Assembly (NCBI GenBank): GCA_036005845.1 | Contig: DASYQD010000166.1 | Coordinates: forward strand, 1-64,000 | Length of the DNA: 64,000 nt | From: DASYQD01 sp036005845 | GTDB lineage: Bacteria; Acidobacteriota; Thermoanaerobaculia; Multivoradales; JAIOJS01 | Reading direction: 5' to 3' | Part shown: positions 18,001 through 27,222 of the stretch, one piece after another | Layout: each line of letters begins with the position of its first letter | How positions within the stretch are numbered: position 1 is the first letter of the stretch | Program-made: the position numbers and the translations under genes | The notes under the pieces: generated by a model | The model's input: only the letters and a program-made list of their open reading frames with translations | The model's database searches: none | What the model was told of the DNA's origin: nothing

Positions 18001-19196
18001 CGCGGGTCGACGACGCTGCCGACGAGCGCGGCGGCGGGACGCAGCGCCAGCGTCGGCGCGCGGCCGGCGCTCGCGTCGGAGCCGTCGACGAAGCCGGGCA
18101 GGTGCGCCACCGCGGCGCCGCTGATCCATCCCGTGCGCTTCGGCGGCAGCCGTTCGAGCGTGTAGGCGCCGCCGGCATCGCTCACCGCCCACGCCTCGGG
18201 CCGCTGGCCGTAGACGACGGCGCCGGCGAGCGGCTGCCGCGACTCGGTGTCGATGACGCGGCCGCTCAGCACGAGCGGGCGTTCGAGGCGCACGTCGAGC
18301 GTGCGCTCTGCCGCCGCGGGCCTCGCGTCACCCTTCGGCGGCTCGAGCGAGATGCGGGCGCTCGCGCCGGCGACGTCTTCGACGGCGAGCGACAGCGGCG
18401 TTGGGCCGGTCGACGCCACCGTCAGCTTCCCCGCTCGGTCGCTCTTGCCGAGCGGCGCGAACGCGGGCAGCGCCATCACCAGCGCGCCCTCCACCGGCTT
18501 GCCGTCGGGGCCGGCGACGCGCAGCTCGCGCGCCGTGCCGGCAGCAAGGGCTGCGCGCACGCCGCTGCCGCGGACGCCTTTCAACTGCAGCGTGGCCTGG
18601 CCCCTGGCGGTCACCGTCACGTCGAGCCGCGTCGCAGCGGCGCGGTGCACCACGGCCTTGCCGGCGGCGTCGGTCACCAGGCGCGCCTGCCCGGGCATCC
18701 AGTCCGCCATGAAGCGGCTGTCGCTCACATCGGCGACCACCGCCGCGCCCGCCACCGGCTTGCCGGCGGCGTCGACGACGGTGACCTCGAGCGGCGCGTC
18801 CGCGACGAGCGTCGCCGCCGGCAGCCAGGTTTCCTCGACGAGCGGCCGCACCAGCGTCTCGAGCTCGGCGCGTCCCGGCGCGCTCGCCACCACGCGCCAC
18901 ACGCCGGGACCGGGCGCCTCGATGGTGAAGGCGCCGTCGGCGTCGGCCTTCGCCTCGGCCTTCTGCGGCGGCGGGTAGGTGCCGGCGAGCTGCAGCTCCG
19001 CCGCCGCGCGCACGCCGATCAGCGGATAGAGCCGCACGACGGCGTCGCGCAGCGGCTGGTGGCGCTCGTTCTCGACCCGGCCGTGGATCGGCACCGGCAT
19101 CGCGACCGCGGCGCGCGCGCCGGCGGCCAGCAGCAGCGCCGGGACGAGAGTCTTCCCAACGGTGCGAAGGGCGGCGCGCAGGGCGTTGACCGGCAT
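15039..19196 (-). CDS. large secreted protein of ~15 carboxypeptidase-regulatory-like repeats
   Basis: A 1385-residue exported protein. The ATG at 19194-19196 has AAGGAG eight bases upstream and starts a signal peptide (VGKTLVPALLLAAGARAAVA). The remainder is a string of about fifteen beta-sandwich repeats of the CarboxypepD_reg / Cna-B-like type. The recurring core is GxVxDxxGxPLAGAxV, for example LEVTVVDAAGKPVAGAAVVA, GRVVGPHGEPIEGAEVFA and GRVTSSAGGPVAGATVSLG, with closing strands such as YRLEGVEPGARTL. No catalytic, TonB-plug or anchoring domain is visible, which is unlike the usual TonB-receptor context of these repeats. It could be a surface stalk or carbohydrate-binding scaffold; the function is inferred only from repeat type. 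Confidence 0.85.
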   Translation of the reverse strand: MPVNALRAALRTVGKTLVPALLLAAGARAAVAMPVPIHGRVENERHQPLRDAVVRLYPLIGVRAAAELQLAGTYPPPQKAEAKADADGAFTIEAPGPGVWRVVASAPGRAELETLVRPLVEETWLPAATLVADAPLEVTVVDAAGKPVAGAAVVADVSDSRFMADWMPGQARLVTDAAGKAVVHRAAATRLDVTVTARGQATLQLKGVRGSGVRAALAAGTARELRVAGPDGKPVEGALVMALPAFAPLGKSDRAGKLTVASTGPTPLSLAVEDVAGASARISLEPPKGDARPAAAERTLDVRLERPLVLSGRVIDTESRQPLAGAVVYGQRPEAWAVSDAGGAYTLERLPPKRTGWISGAAVAHLPGFVDGSDASAGRAPTLALRPAAALVGSVVDPRGKPLAGVAVAAAPAPDMGGGMRFFRRMGMGSDRLQTKTDERGRYRLAPLPTDVPQQITFRHAGFATLEKLLPPAARDRLAELHVTLQPGARGVGRVASMQGTAIAGAKVSLDRQEEGGPGMRRMMRMPGERDEGKAEAESDAAGKFTIADLATGKFVLRVEAAGYAATTVPGIEVPANAGEVDLGTVKLAPGAVVEGRVVGPHGEPIEGAEVFALDGMMGMMPQVRWALMGKEADTTSAADGFFRLGDRAAGEKVNLAVRRAGYTVERLLGVVAPTEEPVTVTLRPSSAVRGRIVDVDGDPVADAMVRLSVERAGGGMAFSMISGNSGSGDDGRFTIEDVEPGTVRLTVTAAGYLPLERGGLEVPAGKDLEGLELVLHTGATVEGRVSAPDGGPAIGARVELVQEGEGSPFMPARMMGGGSAETDGDGHYRLEGVEPGARTLQAEHEDYDRGVASLDVKPGENHLDLRLGGGQTVSGRVTSSAGGPVAGATVSLGPPGQPWQADRSATTDEGGLFNVTGVPDGTYEATASHADYAEGRAAATITVAGAPVGGVTIELPAGAAVVGALHGLSLAELSRVRVMASSEQSFKQGAVSYDGRYRIAGLAPGEWNVVGRLDEGGRQARGRVTLATGESEATLDLDFEGGLALHGHVRQDGRPVDGAMVMLRGHDVVASGRGRTDYAGAYEVENLRPGNYDVEVFAPTTGMRKHDTVTLDADRELDFDLRSTRIAGKVLEAGTGEPLAGVAVKAEPAQPDDDGMAIFSGAVTTDDGGRFALGAATEGSWTVSAEKAGYARASTGIDVGAEPVDDLEIRLSPTQGITLMVSRTAGAPPRNVQVAVLDGARRALVTGMYSTGENGRVRLSTVPPGTWEVLVRADDSGTVRTIASSPGEPVPVTLAPQATLQVNVRDLAGEATRAVVTLIGGDGQPFVFPGWASVEDDFPLAYGRATIPYLPAGTWTVRAKAPDGRTWSGTATTVAGAATTVDLD

Positions 19197-19380
19197 GGCG
19201 GGACTCCTTCGAGCTGGGCGCGGTCCGTTGGCAAATGTACGGACCGCCACCCGCCGATGTCCAGTGGCAGGACCGGCTCTTAGCGATTGTCGGCGCTTGC
19301 GCGCTTCCTGCGGGGCGCCCATAATCGATCCGCCGCCGCCCGGCGTCGGCTTCCCACCCACTACCACTTCCCGAGGCGAC

Positions 19381-21195
19381 GTGGCTCAACCTTCATCCGC
19401 GGACGCCGTGGGCATCCCGGTGCCGGCCCCGCCGTCGCGCCTCCGCCGTTGGCTCGGCGCCGTCCCGATCAGCCTGGCGTTGCGCCGATCGCTCGCGGAG
19501 GGTTACTCGTTCGCCAAGCTGCGCGCCGACCTGCTGGCCGGTGTCGTGGTCGGCGTGGTCGCGGTGCCGCTGTCGATGGCGCTCGCCATCGCCGCCGGAG
19601 TGCCGCCGCAGCACGGGCTCTACACCGCGATCGTCGCCGGCGGCGTGATCGCGCTCTGCGGCGGGTCGCGGCTGCAAGTGGCCGGGCCCACCGCGGCGTT
19701 CGTCGTCATCCTGGCGCCGATCTCGGCGCAGCACGGGCTCGGCGGGCTGGCGCTCGCCACCGGCATGGCGGGCGTGCTGCTGCTGGCGATGGGGCTCGGG
19801 CGGCTGGGTCGGCTCATCGAGTTCGTGCCCTATCCGGTGACCACCGGCTTCACCGGCGGCATCGCCATCGTCATCGCGACGTTGCAGGTGAAGGACTTCC
19901 TCGGCCTGCAGACGGGCGCCTTGCCGGGGCACTTCCTGCCGCGCGCGCTGGCGCTGGGGCGGGCGCTTCCCAGCTTCCACGTGGGCGATCTCCTCGTCGG
20001 CGCCTTCACGCTGACGCTGCTGATCGTCTGGCCGCGGCTCGTCAAGTCGGTGCCGGCGCCGCTCGTCGCGCTGACGCTGGGCTCGCTTCTCGCCTGGGTC
20101 GTCGGCCGCGCCGCGCCCGAGCTTGCCGCGGCGACCATCCAAGACCGCTTCCACTACACGTTGTTTTCGAAGGCCGGCGGTATCGTTCACGGCGGCATCC
20201 CGCCGCTGCCGCCCCTGCCGGTGCTGCCCTGGCGGCTGCCCGGACCCGACGGCGCGCCGCTCCACCTTTCCTTCGAGCTGTTGCAGTCGCTGGTGCCCGC
20301 CGCCTTCGCCATCGCCATGCTGGGCGCCATCGAGTCGCTGCTCTCGGCGGTGGTGGCGGACGGCCTCGCCGGCACCAAGCACGATCCCGACGGCGAGCTG
20401 GTCGGCCAGGGAATCGGCAACGTGGTGGCGCCGTTCTTCGGCGGCATCGCCGCCACCGGCGCCATCGCGCGCACGGCGACCAACATCCGCTCCGGCGCCA
20501 GGACGCCGATCGCCTCGTTGATCCACGCGCTCTTCATCCTCGCCGTGATGCTGGCGCTGGCGCCGCTGCTCGGCTACCTGCCGATGGCGTCGCTGGCCGC
20601 GCTGCTGCTCACCGTCGCCTGGCGGATGAGCGAGTACCGCCACGTCATCCGCGTCACCCGGCGCGGCCCGCGCAGCGACGTCGCCGTGCTCTGGGTCTGC
20701 CTGCTGCTCACCGTCATCTTCGACATGGTGATCGCCGTCTCGGTGGGGATCGTGCTCGCGGCGCTGCTCTTCATGCGCCGCATGGCCGAGGTCTCGGAGG
20801 TGCGCGCGCTCACCGAGGAGCACCATCACCCCTCGGGTCCGCTGCCCAAGGGGCTCATCCTCTACGAGGTCGCCGGGCCGCTCTTCTTCGGCGCCGCGCA
20901 GCGCGCCATCAGCACGCTCGAGCGCGCCGGCCAGTCGGCCCGCGCCCTGGTGCTCGACCTCGAAGGCGTGCCGGTGCTCGACGCCACCGCGCTCGTCAAC
21001 CTCGAGTCGGCGATCGAGCGCCTCCTCACCCGCGGCACCTTCGTCGCCATCGGCGGCGTGCAGAAGCAGCCGCTGCGCGTGCTGCTGCAGGGCGGCTTGC
21101 GAAACCGCCCGGGCAAGCTGGTGATCCGGCGCTCGCTCGACAACGCGATCGACGACGCCAAGGCGGCGCTGGCGTCTCGCGCGACTGCCGGCTAG
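19381..21195 (+). CDS. SulP family anion permease with STAS domain
   Basis: A 604-residue SulP/SLC26 transporter. The GTG at 19381 follows GAGG by five bases. The hydrophobic domain (about residues 30-440) has the family segments LAGVVVGVVAVPLSMALAIA and GLYTAIVAGGVIALCGGS, and GGIAATGAIARTATNIRSGA. A C-terminal STAS domain (about 490-590) contains LVLDLEGVPVLDATALVNLE. Such proteins move sulfate, bicarbonate, dicarboxylates or similar anions across the inner membrane, usually driven by H+ or Na+. The substrate is not determinable. It is divergent from the repeat protein, with 184 bases between the starts. Confidence 0.9.
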   Translation: MAQPSSADAVGIPVPAPPSRLRRWLGAVPISLALRRSLAEGYSFAKLRADLLAGVVVGVVAVPLSMALAIAAGVPPQHGLYTAIVAGGVIALCGGSRLQVAGPTAAFVVILAPISAQHGLGGLALATGMAGVLLLAMGLGRLGRLIEFVPYPVTTGFTGGIAIVIATLQVKDFLGLQTGALPGHFLPRALALGRALPSFHVGDLLVGAFTLTLLIVWPRLVKSVPAPLVALTLGSLLAWVVGRAAPELAAATIQDRFHYTLFSKAGGIVHGGIPPLPPLPVLPWRLPGPDGAPLHLSFELLQSLVPAAFAIAMLGAIESLLSAVVADGLAGTKHDPDGELVGQGIGNVVAPFFGGIAATGAIARTATNIRSGARTPIASLIHALFILAVMLALAPLLGYLPMASLAALLLTVAWRMSEYRHVIRVTRRGPRSDVAVLWVCLLLTVIFDMVIAVSVGIVLAALLFMRRMAEVSEVRALTEEHHHPSGPLPKGLILYEVAGPLFFGAAQRAISTLERAGQSARALVLDLEGVPVLDATALVNLESAIERLLTRGTFVAIGGVQKQPLRVLLQGGLRNRPGKLVIRRSLDNAIDDAKAALASRATAG

Positions 21196-21238
21196 AAGCG
21201 CCGACGCTCATTCGGCCTTGCCGCGGACCGCGTCGCCG

Positions 21239-24133
21239 CTAGCCGCGCCGCGGCCGCGAGCCCAGCGCCTCGCGAACCTTGCGCGCCAGCGTCATCGCGT
21301 CGAACGGCTTCTGTAGCACCGTCGCTCCCGCCTCCAGCGGGCCGTTGCGCACCACCCGGTCGTCGGTGTAGCCCGACATGTAGAGCACCTTGACGGCCGG
21401 GCGGCGCGCGGTCAGCTCGGCCGCCAGCTCGGTGCCGCTCCTGCCGGGGAGCACGACGTCGGTGAGCAGCAGGTCGATCGCGCCCTGATGCGCGGCGCTC
21501 ACCTGCAGCGCCGCCGTCGCGTCGGCCGCCTCGATCACGGTGTAGCCGCCGGCGCCCAGGAGCTGGCGCACCAGCGCGCGGAGGGCGGGCTCGTCCTCCA
21601 CCAACAGCACCGTCTCGTTGCCGCGCGCGGGCTGCGCCGGCGCGGTCGGCGCCGGCGCCTCCGCGCGCGCTTGGGCCCGCGGCAAATAGACCTCGAAGCA
21701 GGCGCCGCTCTCGAGCCCCGGCACCGCATGGACGTGGCCGCCGCTCTGCCCGACGATGCCGAGCACCGTCGCCAGGCCGAGGCCGGTGCCCTTGCCCATC
21801 TCCTTGGTGGTGAAGAACGGCTCGAAGAGGTGCTCGTGCACCTCGGGAGGGATGCCGTGGCCGGTGTCGCGGACCGACAGCAGGACGTACTGGCCGATGC
21901 GCAGGCCAGGGTCCGCCGCGGCGGCCTCTTCGTCGACGTCGACCTGCCGCGTCGTCAGCGTGATGCGGCCGCCGCGCGGCATGGCGTCGCGCGCGTTGAC
22001 CGCCAGGTTGAGCAGCACTTGCTCGAGCTGGCCGGGATCCGCCTCGACCTCGGGCAGCTCCGGCGCCAGGTCGGTGACCAGCTCGACGTCCTCGCCGATG
22101 ACGCGGCGCAGCATGCGTTCGACGTCGACGACCACGCGGTTGAGGTGGAGGATGCGCGGCTGCAGGATCTGGCGGCGGCTGAAAGCGAGGAGCTGGCGCG
22201 TCAGCCCGGCGGCCCGCTGGCCGGCGTGGAGGATCTCGGTGGCGAAGGTGTGCAGGCTCTGGTCGTCGGGACGGCGAGCGAGCAGCAGCTCGGCGTAGCC
22301 GTTGATGACGCCGAGCATGTTGTTGAAGTCGTGCGCCACGCCGCCGGCCAGGCGGCCGAGCGATTCCATCTTCTGCGCCTGCTGGAGCTCCGCCTCCAGC
22401 CGCCGCCGCTCGGAGGTGTCGCGCAGGATGGAGATGACGATCGGCTCGCCGCTCTCCCCCACCCGCACCAGCGCCGCGGAAACCTCGACGCCGAACCGCG
22501 TGCCGTCCGGGCGTAGGAAGTGCCGGTCGTCGGTACGCTGGACGCTCTCGGCGATCAGCCGGCGGCGGCAGGCCGCCACGTCGTCGCGCTCCTCCTCGAC
22601 CACGAAATCGTCGTAGTGGCGGCCGATCAGCTCGGCGCGCGGGCGGCCGAACACACGCTCCGCTTCGCGGTTCGCCTCGAGGATGCGGTAGGAGAGCTCG
22701 AGGATGAGGATGGCATCGTGCGCCTGCTCCATCACCATCCGGTGGCGGCTCTCGGAGGCGGCCAACCGCTCGAGCGACTGGCCGAGGGCCACGGTCTGCC
22801 CGAACTGCGCGGCGAGGCTGCGCGCGAAGCCGATCCACGCCTCGTCGCCGAGGTCGTGGTGGTCGGAGGCGAGCACCAGCACGCCGAGGCCGCGGCCGAG
22901 CACGGCGAACGGCACGAAGAGCGCGGAGGCGAGCCCGAGCCCGCGCAGGAACCGCGCCGCCGGGCGATCTGGCGGCTCCGCGGCCGACACCGGCAGCGGA
23001 TCGCCCTTCGCGATCGCCGCCCGCACCAGCTCCATCTCGCCGAAGCAGGCGGCGGCGGCGGCGCGGTGGCTCACCGGGATGCCGAAGTGGGCCTCGAGCG
23101 CCAACTCGCCGTCGCGGGTGAGGTACATCAGGCCGGTCGAGAGCCCGGCGGCGTCGAGGCAGTGCACGAGCACGTCGGTCACCGCCCGCGGCGCGCCGCG
23201 CGGATCGGCGAGCGCCTGCGACAGCCCGCGGATCACCGACAGCGCCGTCGCCTGGATGGCGGTCTGGCGCAGCAGCACCTCGTTGCGCGCGCGCTCGCGC
23301 TCGAGCTGCACCTGCAGGCGCTCGCGGTGGAGGCCGCTCACCGCGTCCGTCGCCGCCGGCAGCGAGGTGGTGAGCTTCGGCGCCGCCAGGCTGCGCCCCA
23401 GCGCCGCGATCGCGCCCGCGAAGTCGGGCGAGCGGAGCACCAGCGCGTCGGCGCCCACCGAGCGCGCCAGCTGCTGGTCGGCCTCGTCGACGTAGGCCGA
23501 CGAGGTGAGCACCACCGGCAGCGCCGCCAGGAGCGGATCGCGCCGCAGCTCCAGGCAGAAGGCGAAGCCGTCCATCCCCGGCATCAGCGCGTCGGAGAGG
23601 ACGGCGTCGGGCGGTTGGCGCCGCGCCTTGGCCAGAGCTTCCGGCCCGCTGGCGGCGGTCTCCACCTGATAGCCGGCCTGACGCAGCCGCAGCACCGCCA
23701 GCTTGAGGTTGAGCGGTTCGTCGTCGACGACGAGGACGCGGCGGCCGTCGCCTTGCTCCTCGGGCGCCGCAAGGTGGGCGCGCGCCAGCTCGATCAGCGT
23801 CGCCGGCTCGACCGGCTTGGCGAGCACGTGCACCGCCGCGCCGCCGCGTTGGCGCAGCTCGTCCAGCCGCGACACCATGCCGGTGACGAGCAGCGCCGGC
23901 AGCTCGGGCGCGTCCAAGCGGCGCCGCAGCTCGGCGAGCAGCGTCAGGCCGTCGCTGTCGGGCAGCACGTAGTCGAGCAGCACGAGATCGGGCGCGCCGC
24001 CCGCCACCGCGGCCAGCGCGCCGGCTGCGTCGCCCGCCTCGAGCACGGTGCAGCCCTCGCTCTCCAGCGTCAGGCGCAGCATCTTCCTGGTGATCGGGTT
24101 GTCTTCGACCACCAGGACGGTGCCGGCGGTCAT
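21239..24133 (-). CDS. hybrid sensor kinase: REC-REC-GAF-PAS-HisKA-HATPase-REC
   Basis: A 964-residue cytoplasmic hybrid kinase. Receiver 1 covers about residues 1-120 (LVVEDNP, phospho-Asp in LVLLDYVLPDSDG) and receiver 2 about 132-245 (LVVDDEP, AVLSDALMPGMDG). A GAF-like region occupies about 270-440 and a PAS domain 455-575 (ESRHRMVMEQAHDAILI). The HisKA motif is LAGGVAHDFNNMLGVI with the phosphoryl-accepting His; the HATPase boxes are LLNLAVNARDAM and GHGIPPEVHEHLFEPFFTTK. A C-terminal receiver follows (LLLTDVVLPGRSG). No membrane helices are present. The ATG overlaps the preceding receiver-gene stop (ATGA), so it is the third gene of a coupled set. The output partner is unclear. Confidence 0.88.
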   Translation of the reverse strand: MTAGTVLVVEDNPITRKMLRLTLESEGCTVLEAGDAAGALAAVAGGAPDLVLLDYVLPDSDGLTLLAELRRRLDAPELPALLVTGMVSRLDELRQRGGAAVHVLAKPVEPATLIELARAHLAAPEEQGDGRRVLVVDDEPLNLKLAVLRLRQAGYQVETAASGPEALAKARRQPPDAVLSDALMPGMDGFAFCLELRRDPLLAALPVVLTSSAYVDEADQQLARSVGADALVLRSPDFAGAIAALGRSLAAPKLTTSLPAATDAVSGLHRERLQVQLERERARNEVLLRQTAIQATALSVIRGLSQALADPRGAPRAVTDVLVHCLDAAGLSTGLMYLTRDGELALEAHFGIPVSHRAAAAACFGEMELVRAAIAKGDPLPVSAAEPPDRPAARFLRGLGLASALFVPFAVLGRGLGVLVLASDHHDLGDEAWIGFARSLAAQFGQTVALGQSLERLAASESRHRMVMEQAHDAILILELSYRILEANREAERVFGRPRAELIGRHYDDFVVEEERDDVAACRRRLIAESVQRTDDRHFLRPDGTRFGVEVSAALVRVGESGEPIVISILRDTSERRRLEAELQQAQKMESLGRLAGGVAHDFNNMLGVINGYAELLLARRPDDQSLHTFATEILHAGQRAAGLTRQLLAFSRRQILQPRILHLNRVVVDVERMLRRVIGEDVELVTDLAPELPEVEADPGQLEQVLLNLAVNARDAMPRGGRITLTTRQVDVDEEAAAADPGLRIGQYVLLSVRDTGHGIPPEVHEHLFEPFFTTKEMGKGTGLGLATVLGIVGQSGGHVHAVPGLESGACFEVYLPRAQARAEAPAPTAPAQPARGNETVLLVEDEPALRALVRQLLGAGGYTVIEAADATAALQVSAAHQGAIDLLLTDVVLPGRSGTELAAELTARRPAVKVLYMSGYTDDRVVRNGPLEAGATVLQKPFDAMTLARKVREALGSRPRRG

Positions 24134-24511
24134 GACGGGGCGCCGAGGCGCCTGCCGCTCAACATCGCGCCGACCATGCTGGACAGCGCTTCGGTGTCGA
24201 TCGGCTTCGCCAGGTAACCATCGCAGCCGGCCGCCAGCGCCCGTTCATGGTCACCCTTCATCGCATAGGCGGTCAGCGCAATGACGAGGATCTCCCGCCG
24301 CGCGGGATCGGCTTTGAGCCGACGCGTCAGCTCGAGGCCGTCCATCCCGGGAAGCTGGATGTCCATGAGGATCAGCTCCGGCGTGTAGCCGGCGAGCAGC
24401 TCGAGCGCCTCTTCGGCGTCGACGGCGGTGCGCACGTCGTAGCCCTCGGCGCGCAGCATCACCCGCGCGAGCTTCAGGTTCTGCGCGTTGTCGTCGACGA
24501 CCAGGATCGAC

Positions 24512-24522
<11 letters not shown>
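24130..24522 (-). CDS. single-domain response regulator (CheY/DivK-like)
   Basis: A 130-residue receiver-only protein. It has the acidic pair ILVVDDNAQNLKLA, phospho-Asp in LILMDIQLPGMDGLEL, the Thr in VIALTAYAM and the conserved Lys in GYLAKPIDTE. This is the DivK/PleD-receiver pattern common downstream of PAS histidine kinases. The ATG at 24520-24522 has GGAG upstream and overlaps the kinase stop by 11 bases; its own stop overlaps the hybrid kinase start. It probably shuttles phosphoryl groups between the two kinases. Confidence 0.9.
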
Positions 24523-26062
<1,540 letters not shown>

Positions 26063-26241
26063 GGCAGGCCCAGTCCGTGCGGCCGGCCCCAGGTGGGGAA
26101 AACGAAACGGAGCGGTCGAAGTTTCTTGTGAGATTCCCCGACGCCCAACCAGCGACGCACCCGCGCGCCCCGTCGCTGCCGCTGGTCCCCAACGGTCAAA
26201 AGCAGCCTAGCACGCATGTCGAAACGCACGTCATCCGGGGA

Positions 26242-26919
26242 TCAACTGACTTCCGGCGCTTCGCCGTCGAGGAGCAGGATGCCGTGGCGCAGCGCGAAGC
26301 GCACGAGATCGGCCTCGCGGCGCAGGCCGAGCTTGCTCATCACCTTGGCGCGGTGGCTCTCGGCGGTGCGCGGGCTGATGCCCAGCCGCTCGGCGATCTC
26401 GCGGTTGCGCAAGCCGTCGGCCGCGAGCTCCAGCACCTGGCGCTCGCGCGCCGTCAGGCTGGCGTAGAGGTCGGCGCCCGAGCTCGCGGCGCGTAGCGCG
26501 TAGCGCTCGAGCTGCTGCTCGGTGAAAGGCGGGCTCAAATAGCGGCGCCCCGCCGCCACCTCTTGCAGGGCGTGAACGAGATCGGCGGCGCTCGCCTCCC
26601 TGCCGACCCAGCCGTCGGCGCCGCTCGCCATGGCGCCGGCAACCGCCGCCGCATCGTTGGCGGCGGAGAGCACCACGACTCGCGTGGGCAGCTTGAGGCG
26701 CTTGACGCGGCGGACCAGCTCGACGCCGGCGAGCCCGGAGACCAAGAGGTGGACGAGCACCACGTCCGGAGTGAGCTGCGCCGCGAGCTCGACCGCCAGC
26801 GCACCGCTCGCCGCCTCGCCCACCACGGCCAGCGACGGCTCCGCGGCGAGCAGCGCGCGCAGCCCTTGCCGGACCACTGGGAGGTCGTCGACCAACAGTA
26901 TGGTGATGCGGTCGCTCAT
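26242..26919 (-). CDS. NarL/FixJ-type regulator with degenerate receiver
   Basis: A 225-residue regulator: receiver about 1-120, LuxR-type helix-turn-helix about 155-215 (LTARERQVLELAADGLRNRE, then IAERLGISPRTAESHRAKVM). The DNA-binding domain is intact. The receiver keeps the N-terminal acidic pair (ILLVDDLPVVR), but the phospho-acceptor site reads DVVLVHLLVSGLAG, with His (CAC) where Asp should be, and the conserved Lys is Arg (GWVGREASAAD). It is therefore unlikely to be phosphorylated normally. The ATG at 26917-26919 has GAGGT seven bases upstream; longer upstream frames lack a better signal. It lies 179 bases upstream of the sensor-kinase operon on the same strand, and divergent from the NCS2 permease. 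Confidence 0.88.
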   Translation of the reverse strand: MSDRITILLVDDLPVVRQGLRALLAAEPSLAVVGEAASGALAVELAAQLTPDVVLVHLLVSGLAGVELVRRVKRLKLPTRVVVLSAANDAAAVAGAMASGADGWVGREASAADLVHALQEVAAGRRYLSPPFTEQQLERYALRAASSGADLYASLTARERQVLELAADGLRNREIAERLGISPRTAESHRAKVMSKLGLRREADLVRFALRHGILLLDGEAPEVS

Positions 26920-27222
26920 CGGCGTACCTCGCCGGCCTGGCGCAGCCATGGCCTGCGCAGCGTCGAGCGCCCGAGCCGAGCACCGTCGACTACCAGAATC
27001 AGAGGAGCGCTCACCCAAAGTCCCCGAGCGGGGACGAAAGCATGGGCCAAGGATAAGTTCTGCGCGCACAGGCGTCCATCCGGGAAATCCCGTAGATGTA
27101 GCGGGCGAGCATCCGACATGCTCTGCCGGCGGCGCCTCAACGCCGCGATTCCCTTTCGATAAAGTGATCCGACCATCGGCGGAGGAAAACGCCACGATCG
27201 AGCCGGCCCTCGGAGGCCTCCG
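26920..27222. other. 303-base divergent intergenic region with palindromes
   Basis: This is the shared upstream region of the degenerate NarL-type regulator and the NCS2 permease. I see no convincing gene. It contains a perfect 7-bp-arm palindrome, GTCCCCGAGCGGGGAC (27020-27035), and a weaker one, CGGGAAATCCCG (27081-27092). Either could be an operator, for instance for the regulator encoded next door. No clear -35/-10 pair could be assigned. Confidence 0.4.
27020..27035. promoter_or_regulatory. candidate operator palindrome
   Basis: GTCCCCG-AG-CGGGGAC: seven perfectly paired bases per arm around a 2-base centre, about 100 bases upstream of the regulator start and 190 bases upstream of the permease start. 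Its size suits a dimeric helix-turn-helix protein. It could equally be a short hairpin. The link to the adjacent NarL-type regulator is inferred from position only. Confidence 0.3.
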
